A stretch of 64,000 nucleotides of DNA, from positions 124,001 to 188,000 of the forward strand of contig JAJEKV010000410.1 in the NCBI GenBank assembly GCA_021234155.1. Reading direction: 5' to 3'. Made by a program: the position numbers and the translations under genes. The notes under the pieces were generated by a model that searched no databases, had not been told where the DNA came from, and saw only the letters and a list, made by a program, of their open reading frames with translations. Source of the DNA: Isoetes taiwanensis. Lineage: Eukaryota; Streptophyta; Lycopodiopsida; Isoetales; Isoetaceae. Below, piece after piece: positions 23,889 to 34,793 of this stretch. Position 1 is the stretch's first letter, and every line of letters begins with the position of its first letter.

Positions 23889-26160
23889 ATGACCAAAGGG
23901 GGCAGACCTGAGGGCGCTCAGAATAAAGGTCTCACCAGAGCTAAGCTCACAGAGTTTCTCAGAAGGAATGGGTTGGAGCATGACAGCACCCAACCAACCA
24001 AAGCTCAGCTGTTAGATCTATGCAAGCGAAATGGGCTAGACCCCAATAAGGCCAAGAATGATCCGGGCATCAGGAGGTTCATACCAGGAAATTATACCAG
24101 GAAATGATCAAGGCAACAAAATTTTGAAGATCTCTGATGCTATTACCAGTGATATTGAAGTCTTTCCACAATCTGATGATGATTTTGACACGGAGGATGA
24201 GGACATCCAGCCGAATCAGGTTCAATTCTTTGATTTAATTTTCTTCAAACGTTCTGACTGATTTTATTATGTAATTCATACTCTGATATATTGTGCTACT
24301 GGTTTAGGTTATTTTGTTGTTGTATTTCTTGATATTTTCTCTGAAATGTCTCTCATCCTTGTCTTGATCATTTTTAGAACATTGTAGTTATGCCTCTGGT
24401 TTTCTCCTCAAGCCATGTTTGCCTCACTGATGCCCAATGTTGGTAATGATCTATGGTTTTCCAGTTGTCTCTTTACTTGTCATTTTGCTATTATTTAAGT
24501 TACTGATCTGTGATAGGTATTCTACATTTTAGATCTGAGCTTTATATTTTCAGTGATGGTGGCTAGGACTTAGATTATGCCTTGAAAGCTGACTGTTAAC
24601 CCTTCTTTGATACTGACCAGTGAGAAATTGTTTGTATCATCCATACATATTAATGGTCAGGTTCCCTGTTCTGCTAGGGTTAAATACTCATGATATTTGC
24701 TTTGTTCCACTCATTACCCTTTGGCTTTTGATTTTGTTCCCATGTCTCCACATATCCCTATATATTTTTTTTCCAGCTTGGTATATGATTTGGCATATTT
24801 TCTGCTCTCAAAGCTACTGGTCGCTATTAGATTACATCTTTAACATTTTAGTTCTACTGATTTAGGATCTGGTGTAACCTTTTTGACTTGGTGCTCTAGT
24901 TTTTCTCATTAGGCTCTGGTTTGCCTCACAGATGACTAATGTCATGTATTATTCATTATCCTCCTGTTATCCCATGTCACCCTGATGTGTACTGCTGGCC
25001 AGTTTATGTGTAGGTGTCGGTTTCAATGCAATGAATTGTGCAGAGCTGGAAGTGGCTTTATAATTTTTTTTGCATATGCACGCATAATCTAGTATTATCA
25101 CATGGTAAGCTTTGGTCCTTTGGATGTATTGATGAGGTTAACAAATTCAGGCGGTTAATCTTCTCCTGCTAGTATGCCCTACCATGAACTGTTGTTTGAC
25201 ACAGTTAGCAAAATTTTTTTTTAGCTCTTTGGAGCTTCTAGGAACGGGGTTAGTCATAATTTTTGCATATGCATGTGTGGTCTTATAATTTTACATGGTA
25301 AACCTGGTTCATTTGATTGTGTTGATGAATTTAACAGATCTGCATTTGTAATTTTCTCCTGTTATTAGTGTCCCCCCATGAACTTTAGTTTTATAATGTT
25401 GCAACTTTGTCTTGCTTTGTGAAACCCTTAGATCTGGGGTGTTGCCTCCATTTTGTTCCCTGTTTACTTCTGTAGATAGCCATGGGTAGCAATTTTACTT
25501 TAACAAACTTGATCTGCTGTTTTTTGGCTGATCCTTTATTCCTTTATCCCTGTTCATGGTCTGTTTATCTTGTGACCATTAAATCAGTAAATGTTGCTGC
25601 TGGTAAGGTGAATTATGTTAGATCTGGGACAAATTTATGCATAATAATTTTGCATTTGCACATTTTAATTTGTTTTATCCCATGGTAAGCCTGTTTCCTT
25701 TGATCATTTTGAGGGATTTAACTGCTCTCCTGCTTTTTTTATTCTACCATGAGACTTTGTTTTTTACTGTTGCAGCTCTGTCCAGCTCTTTGGAACCCTT
25801 TGACCTGGGACTTTGTGTTTGTTCTTATTGCACCCTTTAAGCCTCTTCATTTAGCCGTGTATGGCATTGTAATTTTAACATGCTTTGTCTGCCTAAATTG
25901 TTTTGTTTCTCATGTACTTTTACCCTTATGTCCTTGTGTCTATTTTTTGATTATGAAATTCAATCTTAATCTGTGGGTAAAGGGCCGAAAGGCCAAGGTT
26001 GTTCATAGCTTACCTGCTAGCATAGGCATTTTTACCCTTCTTAGGCTAACAAATGCTCTTTTGCTGCAGGTAACCGAACTCCTTCTCCCATGCTTTGTGA
26101 AGTTAGCATGCTGTTTTCTTGTGGATTTGCTCTGCAAGTTTATGAACACATTTTTGTAAT
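23889..26160 (+). pseudogene. Array gene, unit 0: intact start, lost 3' exon
   Basis: Exon 1 (23889 to about 24219) encodes MTKGGRPEGAQNKGLTRAKL, then TEFLRRNGLEHDSTQPTKAQ and LLDLCKRNGLDPNK. The two helix-like segments around a PTKAQLLDLC core resemble a SAP or HeH-type nucleic-acid-binding motif by eye. A 13-bp repeat of ATACCAGGAAATT near 24082-24107 shifts the frame. Removing one copy would join it to an acidic stretch SDDDFDTEDEDIQPNQ that ends at a possible GT donor. Exon 2 (from 26070, after TTTTGCTGCAG) keeps PSPML and YEHIF but lacks the donor seen in units A to C. The terminal exon is missing, replaced by (TA)n and a 133-bp tandem repeat. Function unknown. Confidence 0.55.
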
Positions 26161-26816
26161 CTTTTTACTCATAATTGGTAAGTGTTTCACTCTGTTTTTG
26201 AGGAAGCAGCACCTTTGGTATTATTCTTCTTGCACTCTTGTTGTAAACATTTTATTGACTCTTGGAAATTTATGATTGGCAATGAAATTATTGGTTTATT
26301 TGGTCTATAACAGTTATGTTGATCTTTCTTAAATATTAATTCTGGAAATATTTTTAAGGCTATTATCTGTTCTGTTATGTTCCTTAATTTCATATGTATT
26401 TGTTGAACTTTTTATGGTTATCTGCTGCTTTAATTGCATTTTGATGCAAATTTTGTTTGGTGGTAACAACCATGGCTTTTGGGTTCTATAAGGTATGGTC
26501 TGTGGTTACTATTATTATTCGTGTGTCTTTGCTTATATCTTGATGCAAATCTGTTGTCTCCTTTACTTATGTTGTGCAGTGTAGAATGTTTTGTTGGTAA
26601 TAATGCATTTATACTTATAGTTTAAACAACCCTAGGTTGTAATGTTGTTATGCTTAGTCATAGCACTAGTTATTATTGGTAATGCACTTTGGCAGTCCTT
26701 TATTCTGTTAAATCTCTAAGGCTTCCCCTTTTGGGGTCTGATAAGTCCCGTCTTACCGTTAGTTAGTTGGTAAGGCTTAGATGTCTTGGCAAAGCATTAG
26801 GTTTTGTTTTGGCTAG

Positions 26817-26832
26817 TATATATGTATGTATG

Positions 26833-26905
<73 letters not shown>

Positions 26906-26931
26906 GTATATATATGTATATACATATATAC
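26817..26931. repeat. (TA)n/(TATG)n microsatellite in unit 0
   Basis: Expansion of the GGCTAGTATATA site that is short in units A and B (TATATATACCC). Confidence 0.9.
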
Positions 26932-27079
26932 TAACTTCTCGCTAGGATCTAATCTAGCAGAATTTCTTACTCCAAACACTAACTCTCCGTAGAGCTTGAG
27001 ATTTTGTCTACCCCCGGCGCTACTCTGTGCCCAAACCATATTCCCTAGCAAGTGTAGTGTTCTATTTTAGCAAATGTTT

Positions 27080-27480
27080 TATTTTTAGCAAAAATACAAC
27101 TTATATCATGATTCACATGCTCTACTCTCTAAGATCTTATGCACAAGAACAAATTTTAGCGAGGACCAAATTCTTAGCCCCATGCTAAGCTAGACCCATA
27201 TTTAAGATCTATGCCATCTCAGAATGCAAGTTAACTCGAAAGCAACATGCTCTTTCATAATTAGTCTTATGTACAAAACTAGCTCAATGAGGACCAGATT
27301 TTCAAGCCCCAAACCAAACCATTCCCATACACGGACCTATATTATTATTAGTAATAATAAATGCGAGTATGAGCTCTACGCTCTTTTGTACCAGATCCCA
27401 TGTACAAGATCAGCTCAATGAGAACCAAATTTTTAGCTCCAAACCAAGCTAATCCCATAAATAGACCTATATACTCCATA
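27080..27480. repeat. Tandem repeat of about 133 bp, three diverged copies
   Basis: TATGYACAARA...AGCTCAATGAGRACCARATTTT...CCATA...GACCTAT units lie near 27130, 27270 and 27402. They are found only in unit 0, between the microsatellite and the CCAAATTTACTAGG landmark. Confidence 0.65.
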
Positions 27481-29366
27481 TTCAGCTCAAATATCCCAAA
27501 ATATCTCTCACACAAATACCAAATTTACTAGGATTGAACAATTTTGAACTCACAAAAACAAGAGTATCTTCAAAGGAGGATATGTGGCAAAAGTTCTCAA
27601 GATCTTTCATGATGGGATTTTCCCTGAGCTCAAAGTTTGATGAAAATATTCGAGCTTTACATACTCTGGTAATTTACTTTGCGTAACATTTGGTTTTGAA
27701 ATTCAATTCATCAACCGAATTAGTTGGGGGTCCCTATGGCATAGGGACCTCCTGGCCCTTATGCATTATATGGGACTCTATCTCGCCTTCCTAAGAGGGA
27801 GGCAAAGCATATATAAATATAAGCTTAGTTTAGGGCTAATCTTTGTTATGACCGAGAATTGGGCCTCTTTCGCATAGAATGCTAAACTGCTGGTCGGATT
27901 TGTTGCAAAGGCATATTTCCTTCTTTGATCTATACATATTAACACTATGTCACCAAAAAAGCAATGGATGGAGAATGGGAAGATTAACTTGTTTTGCTAA
28001 CATTTTGACCTTTTCATATAGCAACAATAGGAACGTTATCGAAAAGAACGCTAATTTCATTTTACCATTTTGTCTATTCTAGACTTCTAGATTATTTGCT
28101 TTTTATTTGTCTTGGACTTGAAATTTATTTTCCAATGTTAGATTCCAAATTTGACTTATTGGGCCTGGTAGAACCCGAAGTTATGAAATTGTCTCACCAT
28201 GATCATACCTTTAGTAGAACCAAGTTGCCCCGATATAATGGACATACAAGTTTTCTTTAGATTGACTTATAAGGTGACATGGGACAAAGAATCAGTGGAT
28301 TGATAATGAGGATACTAACCAGCCTTTTGTTAATATGTGATCTTTGCATATGGCAACGTTGGCATACTAAACCGCGGATCTCTCAAGTGTTTTCAAATAC
28401 AACTATTATTGCTTGGACTCGCCTATAGGACCATGGGGTAAGTTTTATCGCTTAAGTGGTATTCTATGGACCCGTTGGAAAGCATTGGTGACTATAATAT
28501 GGCACTCCCATACATTTCTTTTTAGCTCAAAAATATATTGTAGCTATGGACATATGAAAGGATAACTTATGAACCCGAAGGTCGGGTAATCGATATTAAA
28601 TTTGTTAATGCTTTAACTTATTTTAAATTCTATCATCCAAATGACAAGATATTAGTTACATATGTGGTTAAACGATATTACTACGGTTAAAGGAATGGTA
28701 TTATGGTCACATTGGTTACAACTTGGTGTGTAGCTTGTGTTATTTGTTTTAACAAGTTGATATAGTATGGACATGATACATTTATATGCTTAAACTGCAT
28801 GGATTCATGGAGGGATAGGCATTAATTGTGGGCTAGTAATAACCACCATAAATTTGTTGAACTAATTTTTCATAGGCATTTTCGATGCCATAACATATAG
28901 AATAATATATTTAGTATCGTTAAAATGCCGACCGGGAGCATGACATGGAATATGGACTTTACCAATCGAAAGCAAATGCCGCCTTTACTATATGGTGACT
29001 AAACCCTAGCACAAAGGCAAAACCCTAACACAAGGGCAAAACCTACACCGCGGATATGACTTCCGGAAGTTTATTTGCTACTGATCGGGCTTGATCCGAA
29101 CAAATTGCTCGTTGATAATCATGATATGCAAACCGTTGCTTACGTGTTCAAAATGACAAATGGATTCGGATTCGTGTAACTAATCTCATGCTTTGTTTTA
29201 ATCGATCTTGTAATCCATGCACGTGTAACTAACGGCAAGCACTACTCTAATCTCTGCTAGATAATAAACACAGCATTATGAGCTTTGATCTAAGCAATGC
29301 GATTTGCATTAGGCGAGACAAGTCTATAAATATGGTATTTCTTCCTTTCTACATTGCATTTGAATC

Positions 29367-32300
29367 ATGAGCAAAGCGTGCAAGCCCCGAGGGGCCACAA
29401 TAAGGGCCGACTAGGGCCACCTTGATGTAGTTCTTTAGGAGGAAAAGCTAAATGGGCTGGATCCCAAGAGAGCCAAGAGTGACCCCCGCATCAAGAAGTG
29501 TATACTGTGTTTTAAACCATGCAACAGATCTCAAAGGGTGTTGAGATTTCTACTAGCAACTTGGATCTAATGCCTGTCCAATTCTATTGAAGATGACGAC
29601 TCGAGGAGGACCATGAAGAAATCGTAGTCTCCCTTTATAATTTGTGTTTATATTTTTACAACATTGAGTTTAAGTCCGCTTTTGAATGCTCTCAAATTTG
29701 CCGGATTAGTAAAGAATACAGTAATATATACTCTGTATAACTAAGCAGAGGCCGTTTTTTGCTTAGTTGCTCTTTATTCCTGAATTACTATTTGTGTTCT
29801 GAATATTTTCGCTTATTTCTGCTTATTATTGCTTAATCTTATTAAGTATAAGCCTGATTCTAGCATTTGCATTTCTAATTAACTTCGATTTCCCCCTCTA
29901 TTTAGCTTAACTGTTTTCCCAGTCTATGTTACTTAAATTGTCCATGTTCTCTCTGCCTTCCACAGGCGCTGGGCTGATGGTATTCACTATTTAAATTTCT
30001 AGCAGTATTTGTTTATCTTTGTCTCTCATCCACCTTTGGCTGTACCGTTGTTATTTACCTAATAATCTAAGTGTCTTGAGATGGTAAGTTGAAGGGTTTA
30101 ATAATGGCCAGGATTTTATTCACTGGAATGCATGCAATATACACTCTATTCCCCTTTAGTCCTTTGCCTTATGGGGCTGATAATGCATTCTGATCTGCCA
30201 TGGTTTAATGTTATTGCAGCATGTAGCATTTACATAATTTGTAACATGATACATATGCCTGCTTTAGCATATTGTTTAGGTTGTTCCTGTTCAACTTATT
30301 AGTATAAATTTGGCATGCTCAGGTCCTGAACCTTGTAGTGCTATCAGTATTCTAAAAAGAATCTTCATATATATTTCATTTCTTTTGCCTTGGGTACCCC
30401 CGATCAGCCTAATTCCTTCTAATCTTCGATTTTGAACATGTTTTCTCTCCCTTAAAGGACCACTGTGGTAAATAAAGGTGATATGGTTCTCGCCTTTATC
30501 CGGGTCAACAATATTTCATGGTTGCATGTGTGCTTATTGTCTACGCTTTAACCTACTCCTGTGTGGTCTAGGTTCCTCTTCCAAATTTAGGCTGCATGAA
30601 TATTTTTATTATATGATCCGTCAAGGTTACAACAAGATTTCCAATTCATTATTTGTCTTGCCATAGACTTGGTCCGATAGGGTATTATGTTGTGATTGGG
30701 CAATGGGCTGATCCCGATTTTTTGTAATCCTTTGTGTTATAAATATGACTAATTTGCTTCTTGGCATGGTTTGCATTCTGAACCGACGTAAAGAAGCGTG
30801 ATCTAACGCAGTTGTATGTGCTTCTTGTTCTACTTAGATTTCCTTTTCTTGCATGACACCTCTCATTTTAAGCGGTTTATCATGATGCCTTGTTTTGGTT
30901 GAGATCCTTGTGTATTTTATGTACCGAGGTTTAAATAATAACTCGAGACCTAGTTGGTAGTATAATTGCTAATATTAGTGGATGCGGAGTTGGGATCCTT
31001 CAATGCTCATTAAATGAACTTATGGTAATTCTCATGACACATAAACCCGTGATCAATATGTTTTTCTCAAGTGGTTAAAGGTTAATACTTATTAATCTGT
31101 TATGTTTTTGTTCAAGTTTTTCCAGCCTACACTCTTTTGTGGCTTCTTAGGTCGCATTATTTTCTAACAACATCCCCCTAATTTAACACTAGTATGAGCA
31201 ATTCTGTTTTTAGTTAACGGTTTTTTCTCACTTTACTACAGTTCTCTATTCTTAAGATTTAATCTAATTTGTGGGTAAAGGGTCGAAAGGCCAAGGTTGT
31301 TCACAGCTTACCTGCTAGCATATGCATTTTTACCCTTCTTAGGCTAACAAGTGCATTTTTGCTGCAGGTAACCGAACTACCTTCTCCCATGCTTGGTGAT
31401 TTCTTTTCGCATGATGCTTTCATGTGGGCTTATGAACACATTTTTATGAAATCATTGGTTCAAACAATATACTGGGTAAGCCCTACTCCAGATTTTGCCT
31501 CGAAATGTTTTTCTTTGTGACTATGAAAAACATATTTGAACAGCACTGTTAAATGATAGTTTCATAAGGAATATTTTCTCTATTTATTATCTATAAAATG
31601 TGGCTTTTTTTCACTCCACATCCCTTCAGTTTTCTCTTTTTGTAAATTAAAATTGATATAGTATGGATTCTTAATAGAACCCTTTATTTTTCATTTTTAG
31701 TTTTTTGTTATAATAAAATTGGATAGCTTTTATCATGACGTGAGGGTTTGGCTTATGGCTTTTTTTTTTACGCATGATACTATGCTTAAAATTGGGCTTA
31801 ATCTTTGCATCAAATTGCTAAAGTTTTGCATCAATTGCTCTCGGCCTCATTTTTAGGTCAGTATTAAATGCATCAAGACAAAGGTTACATCTTTGAATTA
31901 AAGTCTTTTGGATATTTTTCCATTCATGTTTACTTTCCTAGTACCTTACCGGACATTTATTAAGGGATAAGTTGTTGGTCACTATTGTTTCCTTACCTTT
32001 TTTAACCGAATGTACTATGCACTTTGCATTATTTATGTGTGGCTACCTACTAAACAAATTCGGGCATTTGTCTGCATAACAAAATATTGTTGGAATTAGC
32101 TCTCAAGGTTACTATGGTTTCTTCTACTTATTTGTCTAAATCTTACTCAAGACGCTGCTTTTTTAAGGTTATAGTACCAGCCTAATGGTTCAAGCATAAT
32201 GGTTCAGGCATAATGGTTTAGGCATGTGTCTTGTACAAAATATAGTGGCATTGAACTCAAGAGGCAACCTTAGGTTGTAATTTTGTTTATTAAAAGGTGA

Positions 32301-32695
32301 TGCACTTGAGCATTATTTGGTTTTTATAAAGTCTCTAAGGCCTCCCTTTTGGGGTCCGATAAGTCCAAATCTTCCTTTTTAGTTAGCAAGGTTGAACTTG
32401 GATGTCTTGACAAGTCTTAGGGTTTGTTCAGGCTAGTATATATACCCGATTTCAGATCTCTGGTTTTACCGGAGTGGGCCTTAGAGATAATCTGTCTTTC
32501 ATCTCATGACTTCTTCATTTCCACTCTTAGGATGCTTAAATTTATATAGTACTATATTAACTCTTCTTACATATTTTATAGCGGGGATACTTCTACCAAA
32601 TACATAAGTTTCTACATTGCTTATGGCAGCCAACAGGCAAATTGTCAGAACACTTTGTGGATAACGGATTAAGAGCATACCTATGGAATCTCTAA
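29367..32695 (+). pseudogene. Array gene, unit A
   Basis: The ATG at 29367 lies 42 bp after TATAAATA. Exon 1 (to about 29634) starts MSKAC..., but a deletion of roughly 55 nt relative to unit 0 removes the second helix segment and places a stop (AAAAGCTAA) after about 30 codons. Two later exons are open and phase-compatible. Exon 2 (31368-31475) has acceptor TTTTGCTGCAG and donor TGG|GTAAGC and encodes VTELPSPMLGDFFSHDAFMW plus AYEHIFMKSLVQTIYW. Exon 3 (32582-32695) has acceptor TTTTATAG and encodes RGYFYQIHKFLHCLWQPTGK plus LSEHFVDNGLRAYLWNL and a stop. The join is phase 0. I do not recognise the protein. Its 5' end looks disabled while its 3' end looks intact. Confidence 0.5.
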
Positions 32696-33194
32696 GTCTG
32701 GATATAAGGCTGCTGGGAATTCCACCTAACAGAGTTGTTCAAATTGCTTTATTACATCAAGACTCAAAATTACATTTCTTACTCATTCCAAGAATTACAT
32801 GCTGTTGAAAGGTGAGATCTATGCCATATTGTTTCGCATCGTTTTTTGGATTCAATATAATTATAAAAGTAAAAAATAAGGATTATTATCATGTGCTGCT
32901 TATTTACATTGTGCATAATTTTACTCTGGCCCAGTGCCAAATCCAAATTTACTGGGTTATTTCCCAAATATCTCTACTGGCCACAGCGCCAAATTTACTA
33001 GGATTGAACAATTTTGAACTCACAAAAACAAGAGTATCTTCAAAGGAGGATATGTGGCAAAAGTTCTCAAGATCTTTCATGATGGGATTTTCCCTGAGCT
33101 CAAAGTTTGATGAAAATATTCAAGCTTTACATACTCTGGTAATTTACTTTGCGTAACATTTGGTTTTGAAATTCAATTCATCAACTGAATTAGT

Positions 33195-33270
33195 TGGCAG
33201 GGGGGTCCCTATGGCATAGGGACCCTCCCGTCCTTATGCATTATATGGGACCTATCTCTGCCTTCCGGTA
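33195..33270. repeat. Paired hairpins in the array intergenic region
   Basis: GGGTCCCTATG G CATAGGGACCC is an 11-bp perfect stem, followed by a CTGCCTTCC...GGAGGCAG stem. The pair recurs near 38665 and, altered, near 27727. It lies between the terminal exon and the next promoter and could act as a transcript-end or insulator structure, or be a small inserted foldback. Confidence 0.5.
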
Positions 33271-34749
33271 GGAGGCAGGCATATATAAATATAAGCTTAG
33301 TTTAGGGCTAATCTTTGTTATGACTGAGAATTGGGCCTCTTCTGTGCATAGAATGCTAAAACTGCTTATTCGGATCTGTTGCAAAGGCATATTTCCTTCT
33401 TTGATCTATACATATTAACACTATGTCACCAAAAAGCAATGGATGGAGAATGGGAAGATTAACTTGTTTTGCTAACATTTTGACCTTTTCATATAGCAAC
33501 AATAGGAACGTTATCAGAAAGAACGCAATTTCATTTTACCATTTTGTCTATTCTAGACTTCTAGATTATTTGCTCTTTATTTGTCTTGGACTTGAAATTT
33601 ATTTTCCAATGTTAGATTCCAAATTTGACTTATTGGGCCTGGTAGAACCCGAGTTATGAAATTGTCTCACCATGATCATACTGCCGTAGAACTGAAGTTG
33701 CCTGATATAATGGACATACAAGTTTTCTTTAGATTGACTTATAAGGTGACATGGGACAAAGAATCAGTGGATTGATAATGAGGATACTAACCAGCTTTGT
33801 TAATATGTGATCTTTGCATATGGCAACGTTGGCATACGAAACTGGCAGATCTCTCAGTGTTTTCAAATACAACTATTATTGCTTGGACTCTGTCTATAGG
33901 ACCATGGGGTAAGTTTTACTGCTTTGCGGGGTATTCTATGGACCTGTTGAAAGCATTGGTGACTATAATATGGCACTCCCATACATTTCTTTTAGCTCAA
34001 AAATATATTGTAGCTATGGACATATGAAAGGATAACTTATGAACCCGAAGGCTGGCACTGATATTAAATTTGTTAATGCTTTAACTTATTTTAAATTCTA
34101 TCATCCAAATGACAAGATATTAGTTACATATGTGGTTAAACGTATTACTACGGTTAAAGGAATGGTATTATGGTCACATTGGTTACAACTTGGTGTGTAG
34201 CTTGTGTTATTTGTTTTAACAAGTTGATATAGTATGGACATGATACATTTATATGCTTAAAACTGCATGGATTCATGGAGGGATAGGCATTAATTGTGGG
34301 CTAGTAATAACCACCATAAATTTGTTGAACTAATTTTCATAGGCATTTTCGATGCCATAACATATAGAATAATATATTTAGTATCGTTAAAATGCCGTTG
34401 GGAGCATGACATGGAATATGGACTTTACCAATCGAGCAAATGCCGCCTTACTATATGGTGATTTAAAACCCTAGCACAAAGGCAAAACCCTAACACAAGG
34501 GCAAAACCTACACCGCGGATATGACTTCCGACAGTTTACTACTACCGGATCGGGCTTGATCCGGAACAAATTGCTCGTTGATAATCATGATATGCAAACT
34601 GGTTGCTTACGTGTTCAAAATGACAGTCGGATTCGGATTCAGGTAACTAATCTCATGCTTTGTTTTAATCGATCTTGTAATCCATGCACAGGTAACTAAC
34701 GGCAAGCACTACTCTAATCTCTCTGTTAGATAATAAACACAGATTATGA

Positions 34750-34793
34750 GCTTTGATCTAAGCAATGCGATTTGCATTAGGCAGAGACAAGTC
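34750..34793 (+). promoter_or_regulatory. Conserved upstream promoter block of array units
   Basis: Directly before the TATA box, units A, B and C share CTTTGATCTAAGCAATGCGATTTGCATTAGG (A at about 29282, C at about 40213). The part AATGCGATTTGCATT is a near-palindrome containing ATTTGCAT. In unit 0 the block is diverged although the TATA position is kept. Confidence 0.4.

Larger units (their letters stand above)
23843..29324 (+). repeat. Array unit 0 (diverged copy)
   Basis: TATA to TATA length is 5482 bp. The 5' two thirds are diverged from units A to C, whereas 27519-29324 is nearly identical to them. This shows a recombination or conversion junction between about 26930 and 27519. Confidence 0.75.
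29325..34793 (+). repeat. Array unit A
   Basis: TATA (29325-29332) to the next TATA, 5469 bp. It carries many differences from units B and C at CTG/CAG sites, especially in 28830-30850. Confidence 0.85.

Noticed and set aside
31269-31520. 83-codon ORF beginning upstream of exon 2 in unit A
   Set aside because: The first half reads through a typical intron end (TTTTTGCTGCAG). The exon border at 31368 is better supported, and the upstream frame is shared by chance.
32812-33156. 114-codon ORF between terminal exon and next promoter (also at 38280)
   Set aside because: It spans what look like introns (GTGAGATC, GTAATTTAC) and lies after the stop of the terminal exon. Its identity between copies is no evidence because the units are near-identical everywhere. 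It could hold another exon, but I cannot support it.
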